A DNA stretch of 64,000 bases from Micrasema longulum (GCA_022494885.1 JAGVSM010001309.1:186001-250000), one strand, 5' to 3'. Counted from the stretch's first letter, positions 1-12,279 are shown. Program-made: numbers and translations. The notes: a model not told the origin generated them from the sequence alone.

Positions 1-429
1 TTGACTCGTAAAGTTGAAGTTCTACTGTGCCAGTTTAACATAATTATACAAACTACAATTGGTTAATATATAGTATTTTTTTTGAAAAAAAGATGCGATC
101 TTAGATCTGTCGGTGAAATTGAAACTAATTACAAAATTTTACATTCATCAATGTTGTTTTTTTGATAAAACGTAATTAAAAGCTTTATATTTTGGGAAAT
201 AAAATGATTACAACTGGTTTCTAATAACATAATCCTTTGAGACAAGATTTCATTATTTTACGGCTTATGATATTATTTTATGGAAAATTCGTTATCTCGG
301 AATTTTATTATAAACGTTTAGTTCCATAGATAAAGAAATAATTAATTACTCTGAAACTTCTATCTTTATTCCAGTATTAAATAATTGTAAGTACGCCTAG
401 TCTGTCAAAAGAATCATAATCAGTATATA
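1..429. other. AT-rich stretch, nothing recognised
   Basis: No open frame, RNA gene or repeat arm could be supported here. Base composition is uniformly AT-rich. Confidence 0.5.
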
Positions 430-660
430 TATATCAGTACCTAATTGTGCGTAGAGCACTGCATTGGCACACTAATTGTAGCCATTGCAGTATCTTGATA
501 ATATTTTATTTAAAGGTAAAGTACTCAATCAGGCTTACGCTTTTGGTCCCAGTCTAGTAGAAAAAAGATCCTTGCTCATATTGTATGTCAACTTTGCTAG
601 CAATAAAACCCGCCATCTCAGGCATGGTAGGCAAACGTGCTAACCACTACTCTATGGATA
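430..660 (-). repeat. S1 tRNA-derived SINE, decayed copy
   Basis: Read on the minus strand this copy starts with a tRNA-like head (gcatggtaggcaaacgtgc on the plus strand is the anticodon-side arm) and runs into the S1 body, which in better copies says 'cctggactggtacctgaagcg' in pieces. The tail end carries the S1 signature of a low-complexity gcactgcattgg block. The B-box region is badly mutated. It belongs to the same family as the well-preserved copy at 42259-42490. Confidence 0.6.
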
Positions 661-804
661 CACTGTATTATACTCCTCTATTTGTCATCTGGAATGAAGT
701 TTTTATTGTTTCATGCATTGGTTTGTGTTATTTTTTGCTTCTTACTGATTTCATGAAATAACAGTTTCCGATGAGCATAATTGAATAATAAAAAGTATAG
801 ATCA

Positions 805-1135
805 ATATTTTGAGTTTGTCCAAATTTTTGTAGACAAATACTGGATTCAACTCCCTGGGGAGCTGTTTATATTAACATATGACAACAGAGATGAAGAACA
901 TTTAAGACAAGGTAATATAGAAGTCTAGGCATCTACAGAGCTTATGACATGTCAATGGCTGGTTTAAGTAGCCACTTTGCACACTGTGTAACATTCACCA
1001 TTCTGCTTATATTTGAACATCTATATTCCTTCAATTCTTTCATCTGTTGATGTTTGTGAAGTTAAAGAGCTGAAACTTCAAGAAATTGCCGTTTGGCTTG
1101 TTGCCAAACGGCAATTTCTTGGTTGGTTAACCAAT
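805..1135 (+). repeat. M1 dispersed repeat, near full-length copy with terminal hairpin
   Basis: This copy defines one end of family M1. It begins with a block reading ttttgagtttgtccaaattt, then a short ctccctggggagctg palindrome, then aacagagatgaagaacattt, an internal block around gtcaatggctggtttaagta, and ends near gttaaagagctgaaac. At least ten other copies in the window share these blocks in the same order. It has no coding potential. It looks like a non-autonomous DNA element, but terminal repeats and target duplication could not be fixed. Confidence 0.65.
1079..1121. repeat. Perfect 19-bp hairpin with 5-base loop
   Basis: Positions 1079-1097 pair without mismatch to 1103-1121, leaving the loop ttgtt. 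The stem contains gccgtttggc on one side and gccaaacggc on the other. It sits just past the M1 copy's end. Length and perfection are far beyond what random AT-rich DNA gives. Confidence 0.8.
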
Positions 1136-1854
1136 AAAATAAAAATTTTCCTTGTATAATTCAAGTTACAAAACATATTTAATAGAAAATAAAATAAAAA
1201 GCAAAAGACATAAAAAGAGAAATAACTGTATTTGTTTATAAAATACCTTAAATCAATACTATTACTCCCCGAGAAAACAGAAGAAAGGTAAGAAGGAGAG
1301 ATTGTGGAAGGGAAAGGAGAGGTTCCTTTTTAGACTGTGAATTAAAAACTAATGATTTGAAATATTATTTGATGTATTTTTGGTCGTTTTTATTGTTTTT
1401 TTATATTATTATTAACGGTGAAAGCGTGAACGCGTCCCTAAATAGTAATGTCTATTTTTAAATAAGTTTATGTTGAAAACTGTCGAAGATTATTTTACTT
1501 AATTTTGCATAGTATACAGGTACTTTTTTTTTTTTTTTTTTAATCAGTTTGATCCAAAAATCGTACTGATTCCGGGTACATGATAAAAAGTGCACAGTAC
1601 ATTAATTTCCAGTTATGGAACGAGGAGTGGAGGTTATTTCAGGCTTCCTAAGGTGAGACTGACTGGAACGTCTTCACATTTCGAGCAAAATGCTATTTGT
1701 ATATTAGTGATAGCTAATACGTGTATTGTGCGATAAATTTAATTTAGGTTTATTTAGTTAAATTATTCATTAACCATAGTGTTTTACTAGTAAGTGAATT
1801 TAAGTTTTTCTGTAAATTCACCATCTAGACAAATAGGTTAATTTATTTATTTAC
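1136..1854. other. AT-rich stretch, nothing recognised
   Basis: Only homopolymer runs are seen, including a long T tract near 1527-1542. No gene or repeat arm identified. Confidence 0.4.
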
Positions 1855-2100
1855 TTACTTATAAACAGCTTATTATACATTTTTTAAAACAAAAGTCCCA
1901 AGTTCATGGGACTAAAAGTCCTTGTGTGGAGTTGAAACGAGTAATTAGTTGAAACAGACATAAGAGTTTATCACCACTAGTATAACAATGGGTCAGAAAC
2001 ACAATAATTTATTTTTTAAATAAATAAATGGTACATTAAAATGGTTAACAGCAAACTCAAACATTCGAAAAATCATCTAGGAGTTTCCCATTCAAATCTC
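1855..2100 (+). repeat. Direct repeat D1, copy 1
   Basis: The blocks cgagtaattagttga, gggtcagaaac and tggtaaacagca-like wording recur in the same order and spacing at 26262-26480. Alternation of matching and diverged blocks indicates an old interspersed element of about 220-250 bp. No coding potential. Confidence 0.6.
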
Positions 2101-2129
2101 TTCCACTAAGGAAATCCCAATCCTATACT

Positions 2130-4020
2130 CCTTTCTTAAAAATAGTTTCTGTCCTTGAGAGCTTAATAAATAAGTTGTTTTTAATAAAATGCTTGTTTCA
2201 GATTCATATCGTTGTGAAATAAATAAGTGTTTGTGGATAGGTAAATGCTTAGACTTATTGTGTTTTTTTCTTTTATTCAGGAAACATTCAAGTATAAGTA
2301 CGGTTACATAGTTTTATATTTTACACAGTTAGACTTAACTCTAATGGAACAGTAAAGTTTCTATATAACATAATAATTATATGAAAGGTTATCAATGAAA
2401 GTACAAAAAAGAGAAGGAAAAAAAAACAGAAATGGAAGTTGTTTAAAAAAAAAAATTAAAGTAAAAAAGGGTATTTAAAAGTTTGTTGTTAGTATTTAAA
2501 AATATAAATAATATTTAAAATGAAGAAAAATTTTTTGTAAAAGTAATTCAAAGGTAAGAATTAAAATAAAGAGTGAAAAACATGCTCTGATATAAAAAAA
2601 ATTAAAAACATTTTCAAAAAGGAAAAACATAAATATACACATACATATTTTATGGGATTCAAAGAAACGATGAGAACCATCTTTAAATAAAATAATATAA
2701 GACAATAAATTTAAGTCAATTTTAAAAAATCATTTTCAAAATTAATAAGACATTATAGTAAGAGCAGCAATATATTGATTTTATATAAATATACAATATA
2801 AATAATTAAAAGTAGTTTAAAAGTTTAAAAACATGTTGATGCAGCAGAGAAAAATGAAAGAATGACAAGTATGGCAAGTAATCTTTAAAATTTGAAAAAG
2901 CAATATAAGGAGAAGATTTGAAACCAAAGGTAGTTGATAAAATTTCATTTAAGCGATTTTAGCAGTAATACAAATTACAAATACCTACAAAAATAGAGAA
3001 ATTAGATAGAAAATATTAATGTATGTAATGTGAAGTGATGTAAGAGAAAAGGGGATCAACGGGAGTTTTATTCAAAAGTTTTCAATACACTATTTTTAAA
3101 TAATTGTAATCCTGTATGATAGATATCTATATGGTTAAAAAGGCTGTTAGGAGTGGAATACGATCTATGTAAAAACTTATGTTTTGTATTTCCGTATCCT
3201 AAAAAATGTTTTTTCATAATACGTTCATTGTAAAAAAAATCGACAGATATTGTTTCAATATTAAAAATATGATTATAAGAACAAACCATTTAATTAAATA
3301 TCTCGATTTAATTAAGGTCAAGAATTTTATGACATAAATACCATTTACATTAACCTCAGCAGTTTTCATTTTGTGGCAAATAAATTTGCATTCAAGCTTG
3401 TATATAGTCATACCATTCAACAGTAATAAAGCTTGTGCTAATGTTTACTTACGTACTACCGTTAAAGTTAACCATATTACGTGGTCATAAATTGATAGTG
3501 TGTTTTACCATGAACATCGCGCATGTCACATCCTTGAGCTATATCTTGGAATTCTACTATACATTGACGTAACACATTCATAATGTTGATTCAAGTAGGA
3601 TAATATCTACGTCTTGTCTCCGCCTTATTTAAAGTAAAACGATGTATCTGTTATACGGCCATTTCAGTTAATATTGAAAGTCAATATAACTTCGCACCAA
3701 AAACTAATGCGTTTTATTTCTTACAGATGGTTTGGCATGGGGAGTGATATGAATCTAAATATTAACACTTTGAGCACCGGCCAAATACACATAAAATTTA
3801 CTCTGTGCCCGGCTCATTTTTGTGAAATTTCATGCTCTGTGAATGGTTTCTTAAAAGTGTCATAATTATGAAAATACTAGATTTAATCAATTGAAACATC
3901 TCAGATTTAAATTAAATAATTAAATCAGTAATTTTTGTATGATGGGTTTGCCAACATTGACCTTTATGGAGAGCCACATTGCAATGTTCGCACATATACA
4001 GGGCCTCACTCCTTTTTTGT
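2130..4020. other. AT-rich intergenic stretch
   Basis: Purine-rich low-complexity DNA fills 2380-2700. Short open frames here are made of K, F, I and N codons and show no domain. Around 3450-3660 base composition is more balanced and a GTAAGT donor-like site exists on the minus strand, but there is no supporting exon. Confidence 0.4.
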
Positions 4021-4249
4021 GCTTTGTATCCCGGAGCCGTGTAAACACGTGATTATAATGACCATCCATTGTGTCCCGGTCTCTTGTTTTCACGTGGTTT
4101 ATCAGTAGCAAAAGGGTACTAATAAAAGTCACTAGAGTTCAATAAAATGCACTTTTTTAGACAGCTGGTAAACCACGTGAAAATACGGCACCGGGACACA
4201 ACGCATGGTTATATTATCACGTGTTTACACGGCTCCGGGATACAAAGTG
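4021..4249. mobile_element. Fold-back element with about 85-bp inverted arms
   Basis: Left arm 4021-4104 and right arm 4165-4249 are inverted copies, with blocks such as gtatcccggagccgtgtaaa against tttacacggctccgggatac and an internal cacgtggttt against aaaccacgtg. About 60 bases separate the arms. The arms are GC-richer than the surroundings and diverge at a few positions only. This is the form of a MITE or fold-back transposon without coding capacity. Confidence 0.75.
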
Positions 4250-4269
4250 TTAAAAAAAATCAATGGACA

Positions 4270-4400
4270 CTTGTTTATGCACTTTATTGATTTATTTATT
4301 GAAATACTTTTTATACATATACAGTTTACATACATATGTATAAGGGCGGGCGTATTGACTTGAAAAAATTTCTTCCTACCTACACAAACCGTTCAATTTG
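4270..4400 (-). mobile_element. LINE 3' tail (family of 13840-15110), truncated
   Basis: Shares the tail blocks of the LINE at 13840-15110: aagggcgggcgtattg, tttcttcctacctac, and ttcaatttgaaaaaat, ending toward tttatttattga. Only the last ~130 bases of the element are present, as expected for 5'-truncated LINE insertions. Confidence 0.6.
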
Positions 4401-5450
4401 AAAAAATCCGAGGTATTTGAACATATTGTTGGTTTATTAATAATTTTTTTATGGAAAATTTTTTTTGTAAAAAAATGAATAAAATATTGATAATAATACA
4501 TCTTTTTTGAGAATTAAAAATTAACTCAATATCTACACTGTAATATGAAGAGATGTTAAAATAAAGTGTTAAATAACAAATGTAAAGCTTGAATCCACTC
4601 ATCCTCTTTGATGTAACACACCCCACCCCACCCCATAGAAAGATCTGGCTTTTACCACGTGAGATATTTTTTCTATTTGAAAGAAATACATGTTATGGAC
4701 GAGACTTAGAATGATCTAAGATTTTTTTTTTCAAATGAAAAGTAAAATAAGTCGGGCCATATTTAGCCTTATATGCATTTAGTTTTAAAAGTATAAAATG
4801 ATTGTATTTGATACTTTTACATTTATGACATGCTAACGCGATAGCTGTCGAGAGAACAAAGAAAAAAATACTTGTTAATTATAAAATTTTAAACCAAATA
4901 TGGCTCAGTATGCGATAAGGGGTTAAACTTTTTAAAACGAACTGTTTTTTAACGAAAAATAAAAAGAGCAATGACTGAGCTTTGTTTTTAAGTTTGATAA
5001 AGATGTTCCCTAATACTTTCACAGGAGTTAATCTTAAATTGTTTAAGTTTTAATTTGTGTTTTTTATATGTTAAATTATATAAAAAATACGCCAGCAAAT
5101 TTGATACCTATAACCAGTTTACCGAAATGAAAAATTTTTATATACATCAATAATTCATAAATTTATTTTCGCTCTAAAAATTTTCATCAATAGTTCTTCC
5201 AATGCATGTGACGTTTAAAAGTGTTTGATCGATTGTTTCGTTAAAATATTCAACGTGAATTATAACCTGTGTATTGGATACATGTTGGGTATTCATAGTT
5301 AGCCAAACTTTTTTGACCGGTACAAATATTTTATAAAACTGACTAATATTAAGATTGATACTGGGACACGTTACAATATTGATTTATTTCGTTGAAAATT
5401 CATACGGCTCGGTGACACGATGAGGAAGTTCAGTGATTAAAAAAATATGT
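4401..5450. other. AT-rich stretch, nothing recognised
   Basis: A CCCCA tandem near 4619-4635 and low-complexity T runs are the only visible features. No gene supported. Confidence 0.4.
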
Positions 5451-5454
5451 TAAT

Positions 5455-5815
5455 AGACTAAGCCAAAAATAAATATTTTCATTTTTATGTATCGTATTAT
5501 CATCGCTATGATGTTTTCAAGTTTTGTTTTTTTTTTTAAATTACTTTACTCGTGACGTCACAAGTTTAATACATTGAGTTTTCCTGACATTTAAAAGAAG
5601 AGCCCCGTGCCTGGTAAAATACGCTAAACGTTAAAAAATATGGCTATCCTGAAACCTTAAATCTCTTACAACACATAAAAACGATATAATTTATTGATTT
5701 TTGTTAACCAGAACCGGTGACGTTTTAAAGTAGTTTTATTGAAACCATTTATATTATTTTTTGCTTACATTTTCGAGAAACTTCGCCGCATAATTGAATG
5801 CTCTAATTTTTACCG
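5455..5815 (+). repeat. Dispersed repeat D2, copy 1 (carries a TGACGTCA site)
   Basis: Matches 52255-52610 in the same orientation through ordered blocks: cgtattatcatcg/cattg, gacgtcacaagttta, agccccgtgcc against aaccccgtacc, aaatacgc, tggctatcc, and gagaaacttcgcc. Identity is patchy, so the copies are old. A palindromic TGACGTCAC at about 5553-5561 is conserved as GACGTCAC in the other copy. Confidence 0.7.
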
Positions 5816-7160
5816 CGTGTAAGATAACATTTTTTTAATCAAATTTCTCGTAGCGCTAAATTTAATCATTTAGAAGATAGGTATTTCATGAGTCAAAACC
5901 TTACTATATTTTAATCATCAGTACTTGTGTTTTTATTCAATAAAGAGGTTACTAAAAAAATTACGAAATAGTTTTTACTACATCGTCATCAAAAACATAT
6001 CACGTCATCAAATTAGCAGAAAAATTTGTAGCGTGTCATTTTATATTATCACATATTATAACTTTATTGAGAAGGAGGTGAAAATCTAATAAGAAAAGGT
6101 GCGAGCTAGAGAAAAAGTGTTGTTGTTTCAATGAAAAAATAAAATGTCAAGTTAACGCTACCCATAGAATAGAGAAGAAAATACAGATACGTGCCATAAA
6201 TTTGTCCCTTTAATAAAAATGAGAAAAAAACTAGATAAATCATAATATACTTATACATATAAAAAATAAGTTTTAAAATTATAAATATAAATAATATGCG
6301 TATTGCATTTAATAAATATATAAGTCGTATTTTTTACAAAGCTAAGGTTTTTGGTTTAAAACATATTTGTATTTTAATAGTGACGTGATAAATTGTTTTA
6401 AATAAATGACAGTTTGAAATTTTCTAATGTCGTCACCATGTTGTGAAGAGCCGTTTGGGAATACCAACTTTTCAGACACATTAAAAATCATAACATGCCG
6501 CTAAGTTTTGGCTGAAAGATAATAAATCTACCGCCCACGTCACTTGACACAAAGTTTAATCTGATAATACGTAAAGATTCTGCCTATGTACCTACACTTA
6601 AAATACTTCGAGGGTTCTAGTGCCTAACGTATATTTTAACTTGAGTGTTTTTTATTTAAGATAATATTTTCTTAACCAACAACACTAAATTAGAAAATTA
6701 ATCAAGCTCCAATTGACAAAAGATTCTTTCAGATTTTAAATTATGGTTTTAATCAAAGTACAATTCATATTCTTGAAAAAAAGGAGGTTGGTTTTTAACC
6801 ATGGTCATGTTTAATTTACGTTTAAGAAAAAACGCACTAATTAAAAGCTAAAAGGAATTCTAATTTTTTTAAGTCTTTTTCTCATCAAATAGTGCATAAA
6901 AAATAATTGGTAGACAAATTGTTGCTTGTATTTGTGTTTCGATAATATTACATAAAGTCAAAATGATCTTGGGTTTGTAGTCCAGGTAACCTGTTTAATA
7001 TTTTGGATAAAAAATAATTTTTAAATCAATATTCAATGACGTCAATGTAGAGAGCCATTACCGGGATATACTTGGTGGCAGAAAAAAGCGAGAAAAAAAA
7101 ACACCGTTTTTGCTTTCTTAAAGCAGTATTTTTGGAGATATACAAATTTTGACTAAACCT
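5816..7160. other. AT-rich stretch, nothing recognised
   Basis: No open frame with protein-like composition. A slightly GC-richer patch lies at 6430-6620 but shows no exon or promoter pattern. Confidence 0.4.
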
Positions 7161-7161
7161 G

Positions 7162-7612
7162 GTGATACAACGTTTATTCCAAGTGCAGATGATATGAATT
7201 TGATCGTCTAAGTAATTAAACAATTAGGAAAACGCTGTCAGTTTATAGATGCAACTCAATCTGAATACGATGTACTCGACTCAATTATAAACTCCCGGAG
7301 ACTGGTATCCTTAACTGCTGTGCCGATTGCATATTCACAATAGGTGTCAACTATCTCGCAGGAAGCAGGAAATGTCGGGTCACTAGTAAGTGAACTGTGA
7401 GGGTTGTCAAACTCGTCTGGAGCTGTTTGATCCTCGAGTGGGCTTTATATACTCCCAGTGTCCTCCACGTCTATTCGAGGGTGCTTCATGTATATTCTCG
7501 TTTGAATTTAGAACGAGAATCGAACATATAAAATGATCTGTGAATTACAGTACCAGAAACGTATGTTAAGAACGAACAAATATTGAATCAACGAGCCCAT
7601 TTTGGGTACCAA
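7162..7612 (-). promoter_or_regulatory. Promoter-like or solo-LTR-like block, minus strand
   Basis: On the minus strand a clean TATATAAA box lies at 7451-7444 inside a balanced-composition island, and an AATAAA signal lies 266 bases downstream at 7178-7173. This TATA-then-polyA spacing, with TGTTGG and TCA near the ends, is what a solo LTR would show. No convincing target-site duplication or primer-binding site was found. The alternative is a minus-strand TATA promoter of an unrecognised gene. Confidence 0.3.
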
Positions 7613-9090
7613 CATCATGCGGTCAGATTTTGTCCAGTTGCGAGTATTTGCATTTGATTTGTGGTTTTTCTGCACTTGATATATATTTATTTATTTTTTA
7701 AATCCGGGTACATAAAGGAAGTTTTCAGATACGATCAAAACTAAAACATTGACTCTGATACTTTTCTTTTTTCCGCAGATATGACACACGGTTAAGCAAA
7801 TTTGACTTTTTTATGACAAAAAGTGTAATCATTAATCACATTGAACGGTATATTTTTCCATTTAAATTTACTAATAAATATTCTGAAATAAAAAAACTTT
7901 AATTGAAGTCAGACAACATTTCCCTGGATTTCAACGCCAACTTGATAGATTTAAAGTTTTAATATCTGCACTCCATTAAACATTTATAATTATTTTGTAA
8001 AACGCACTAGAAAGGAAAAAAAATACGAGAATGATGCTGCAACTTGAGCAAAACTTTATGATTAAGATAGTTGTTACTGACCACTTAAAAAAAAATCTCA
8101 CTTGAATAAAATAATTTGTTTAATCACCTTTAAGTTGAATGTTTATATTTTCATACATAAGTAACAAAATCCATGATTATCTTGTTTTATTTAACACAAG
8201 ATAGCTTAAGTTTTAAAAAATACTAATAAATAAAGTAGATTTCATCAAATGTTTTTTATCGTAAAATCAGTCTGCAATATATTAAAATGATTGTGCCTTA
8301 TAATTATTCGATAAAATTGTAACCTGAATAAAAAAAATCACGTGATTAGAATTTTGAACTACTTACAGACATTAATTGTGTATGTAATTTTTTTAAATAA
8401 ATCTTACTCAAAGGACATTTTAATTTGATTTCATCGACAACGACAACGTAAAATCAGATTTCAAAAACATAAGTATCCATTAAGAGATAATTTTCCATAC
8501 AAATAAGTTTCTATATCAGTTATTGACATTCAATTGATTCTGATATGATTTTTTATCACCTATAATATTACATGTTTACACTTAAAACTTCGTCGAAACA
8601 CGAATTTTAGATTTGGATTAAAAGTGATTTTTAGAGACACGATTTTAGTACCTATGCATTTGATGTGATTAAAAACTTATGTATTTGATACTAAACATTC
8701 GTACATATTGCACAAAACTTTTTAAGTTAATAAATTGCAATTTTGCCACGCAATTTTATCATGTAAAGTATTTTAAAAAATACATGTTTTTTAAATACTC
8801 ACATGCTTTTTAAATAAATGTTAAAATAAAAAAAAAAAGATTTACAAAAATAATAAAATGTTTTTAAAAATTCAAATATTTTGTTTCTTTACAAAATATC
8901 TTATCCTCAAAATAGGAAACACGTTTGCTCGACACACTATTAGATTTATTTTTAAAAAGTACACGCTATTACTACATATCTATTTATTAAATGTAAATAT
9001 ATACATATATATATCTAAATATATACATATACACATACATCTACAATGTATGAAACAAGTTGTGTTTTTAATTGCGCGAAATAGAGATAA
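7613..9090. other. AT-rich stretch with TA-type microsatellite
   Basis: Positions about 8990-9045 are an (ATACAT/ATAT)-type simple repeat. The 80-codon open frame across it is a composition artefact. Nothing else recognised. Confidence 0.5.
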
Positions 9091-9099
9091 AATTTATTA

Positions 9100-9124
9100 G
9101 GGTAGACCGAGGCTGTTCGGATCA
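9100..9124 (+). repeat. Left terminal inverted repeat of pogo-like element
   Basis: Pairs with 10716-10740. The conserved inner block is agaccgaggct. A second ttcggatcaagc-like block at 9133-9144 may be an internal transposase binding repeat. Confidence 0.8.
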
Positions 9125-9730
9125 GGCGGGTTATTCGGATCAAGCTAAGAAAAGTGTCTGTATCTCGGCTATTTTAACGAAAAAAAAAGAAAAAATTGAA
9201 CATGGTACCGCTATTTAATGGATGCCTTACATTAATATTGGATGTTTAACAGCTAAAAATCGATCTTTGTTAATATTGTACAAGTTATTTGCCAAAAAAG
9301 GCTGATACAATATTATTATCTGTGATTTTTGTGTTTTTTTGCAAAGATTGGCAATATACTTAAATTGAAATAGTGTGTATTTCCAGCAAAAGGCACTGTC
9401 ATTAACCATATACTGAAATTTAAATTAACTTTGTTGGTTTTAGTGCTTTGTTTTAAGAAAATATCATTTTACTTTACATGATGTTAAACGGACCGGTAAA
9501 GGGGCTATTTTGATCATTTTTTTAATGGTTTTAAAATTCATTGCATTAATTGATATTCATTTGAATTTTAAACAAATGAGGCGCGTCTATGTAAAAAAGA
9601 CGGTAAATCAATCATGGTTGAAAATTGCTACGGATCAAACCGTTAGGAAAGTAAAATCCGTGAAATATAAGTGATATATTTATAAATTTAAATGTATTGA
9701 ACTACTAGTTCTCCCTGCGGGGGCTCGTGC

Positions 9731-9985
9731 TCTGCAGCCATTAGACAAGAGTGTTTTAAAACCTTAAAAACCTGCAATCACCAAAATGCCACCACATGCC
9801 AACATAGCAATCGTGGAAAAAGTGTCACAAAGGGATATTTGGGACAATATTTAAAAGTGAGTACAATTTATCTGCCACTGTTGAAAATGTTGATCATGGC
9901 TTTGAATCCACTGAAATATGTCCACTTAATCATCATGCCGTTCCAGCATACAACATTTTTGAATATTCATCAATAGTTACACCTG
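9731..9985 (+). pseudogene. Pogo-like transposase C-terminal fragment, frameshifted
   Basis: Reading plus strand, the conserved LQPLD block of the DDE domain end is at about 9731-9745. One lost base shifts the frame for KTLKTCNHQN. A later frame carries VENVDHGFESTEICPLN at about 9882-9930. The D/E catalytic residues upstream are not recognisable. It is a dead copy; the assignment rests on the LQPLD and GFxxTxIxP blocks known from jerky/Tigger transposases. Confidence 0.7.
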
Positions 9986-10742
9986 AATTACGAAATTTGG
10001 GAAAAGGATTACAACACGCATCTACATCGACATAATTTGGAAAAATAAATATTTCTCCTTCTCCTGAAAAGAATATGCCAGCTAAAAAGGACTTCCGCAT
10101 TTTGAAGATACCAATTTGACAAAGAACACTTCTGGAAAATATTTCCGAATTGCCTCAAGCAAATGAAAGAAAATAAATGTTTATAACGCAAAGCGGATAA
10201 AAACGATCTCTCCAAAAACCGCACAAAATCACAATTCAGAGAAAAAACTACCCCAGGACTTCAAATATAAAAACCCTCACTTACTGTGTTTTTTCGGCTG
10301 GGGCTTCCAGAGAATGGTTTTGCATTTATTGCAATAAATTTTTTGTGCGTCCTTCAAAAAAAAGTTGAATTCAATGTTCTGCTTGTAAAGAATGGTGCCA
10401 CGAAAAAAATATTAACAATTTTTTAATATATGTAGTTTTTAATATTTTTTAATATTCACGAAAAAAATTATAACAATTTTTTAATAAATGTAGTTTTTAA
10501 TATTTTAGATATGTAACCCAGAAAGAGTGTAAATAAGTGTCACTAATTTATTGGGTTTGATTTGAGTAACTCCACTGCTGATTCGAAGGTGATTCGGATC
10601 AGAAAGATCGGATATCAATAAAAATAAATCATTTCAAAATGTCAAACGTTTCATATTAAGTAAAAAATAAATAAATATCGATAAGTTTTTATATTTTCTA
10701 AGGAAAAAATAAAAATGATCCAAATAGCCTCGGTCTAACCTA

Positions 10743-12030
10743 TTTTCATTTTTTTTCTCAATAAAACAGCACAGGGGGCTCAATAACAATTGTAAATCAC
10801 GGCATAGAACGTCAAGGCTTGAGAAAAAACACGTTTAATTTCTGTGTTCCTACCGGAAATTAAAGCATTTCATAATATGTGTGTATCACAAATAATCCGT
10901 CTTTTATTCAACTTAACCAGAAAAATTGCAATATTCATTCAAATTAAGCAAAAATGTATCGAATTTATTTTAGCTAATTAAAACTTACGATTCCTGTAGT
11001 AATTTTCTACCCTTAATATTTTTTACTATGTGGGATTCCAAAGCTTCGTCCTCGTGACTAATGGTAAACTATTATACTAATTATAATCTTATCATTCTAA
11101 CCTTCACCTCATTTTTACAGCTAGACTTTTATTCAAAATCCACTCCTATTGCACTCGCAAAGGTACTTTATCAAATATTAATAGTTCTGGTATTCAGTCT
11201 TATCAGTCAATTTGACTGATTTATATTTCCTGTTATGTGTGTGAACTTGATTTTTATGATTTTGAAAATTACTTCCTTAAGAAACTAAGATATTTAAAAT
11301 GAAATGATACTTCAAATAAGTTTGATGATGCCAAATACTTTGAACATCATTTAAAATTCATAAAAAAGCCGGTAATTAATTCCAAAACGACTTGTTACAT
11401 AGATAAATAAATAAGTCACAAGTATTCACAGTTATGCTAGTTGCAGAATCGATCTGATGAATAATTTATGTGCTTTGAAAAATAAGCAATGGATTGTTAA
11501 ATTGCTACTTGTTTTTAGCTCACATTTATATAATGTGAGGTGGCAAAAATAAAGTTAAAAAATGCGGTAAACGTATTAAAGATTTTTCTTAATTGAAAAT
11601 TTTACTTTCGAAAAATTGAAGCACCAACTAACAATGCGTAAAAATGTCGTATTCACTCACCAAATTCCCAGTGTATTGTATCCAGATTCAGTGCAATGTG
11701 TGGCACTATCGTTATTTTTGTGTCACTAAAAGTTAGTTTATTTTTATTATAATACTATTATTTAAATAAGGGTAAATGCGGACGGTTATTTACGGATGAG
11801 TATTATTTATTGCAGTAGGTAGTGCGAAGATTTTGACAGTTGCGATCCAACCAGAGAGAATGTCGAATGCTTTATAATTTTTTGGCTATTGAGTTTTTTG
11901 GGTACCTACTCAATTGAAAACATAAAACATAATATATTTATTTGTTGCCAGAAATGTTTAAGATATTAATCTTAAAATTAAAGTCAAGCTGACTTGTAAG
12001 CGTGCAATTCGTCAGCAGGTACTTATATAA
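10743..12030. other. AT-rich stretch, nothing recognised
   Basis: No gene, no clear repeat arm. Short open frames only. Confidence 0.4.
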
Positions 12031-12033
12031 ATC

Positions 12034-12279
12034 GGTAGTCAGATGGCAGAAGGGACCATCTGTATTTTTGTCTATGTTTAAGTTTGCAAAAGTTTTAATC
12101 AATATTCCAGTAAATACACTCAGAAAAAAAATCAATGTCATTTAGAATGTTAATTTATTATTGGAAAGCAACACTAAAATATTTTAGTTTGTGGATTAAA
12201 GTCTTGAAATTGAGACGTATTTCAGCTCTCCTGAACATTATTGAAAATTACAGATGGTCCCTTCTGCCATCTGACTACC
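12034..12279. mobile_element. Element bounded by a perfect 31-bp inverted repeat
   Basis: Positions 12034-12064 are the exact reverse complement of 12249-12279. Each arm contains gtcagatggcagaaggga or its complement. The 184-base interior is non-coding. The size and perfect ends suggest a young MITE; flanking bases (tatataaatc and aaaatatatg) do not give a clean target duplication. Confidence 0.75.

Larger units (their letters stand above)
9098..10742 (+). mobile_element. Decayed pogo-like DNA transposon with TIRs and TA target sites
   Basis: The left end reads TA followed by gggtagaccgaggctg; the right end is its inverted counterpart, cctcggtctaacc followed by TA. The 27-base ends (9098-9124 and 10716-10742) agree at 24 positions including the TA. 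Element length without target is 1641 bp. Inside, around 9731-9980, two frames encode LQPLDKSVF-KTLKT, then ATVENVDHGFESTEICPLN. These correspond to the LQPLD and GF..TGI.P blocks near the C-terminal end of pogo/Tigger/jerky-type DDE transposases. A one-base deletion after 'agtgtttt' breaks the frame, and no intact transposase remains. Confidence 0.85.

Noticed and set aside
3455..3660. Minus-strand first exon with donor GTAAGT near 3450
   Set aside because: One donor-like word in a mildly balanced stretch, with no acceptor partner, conserved protein or promoter pattern.
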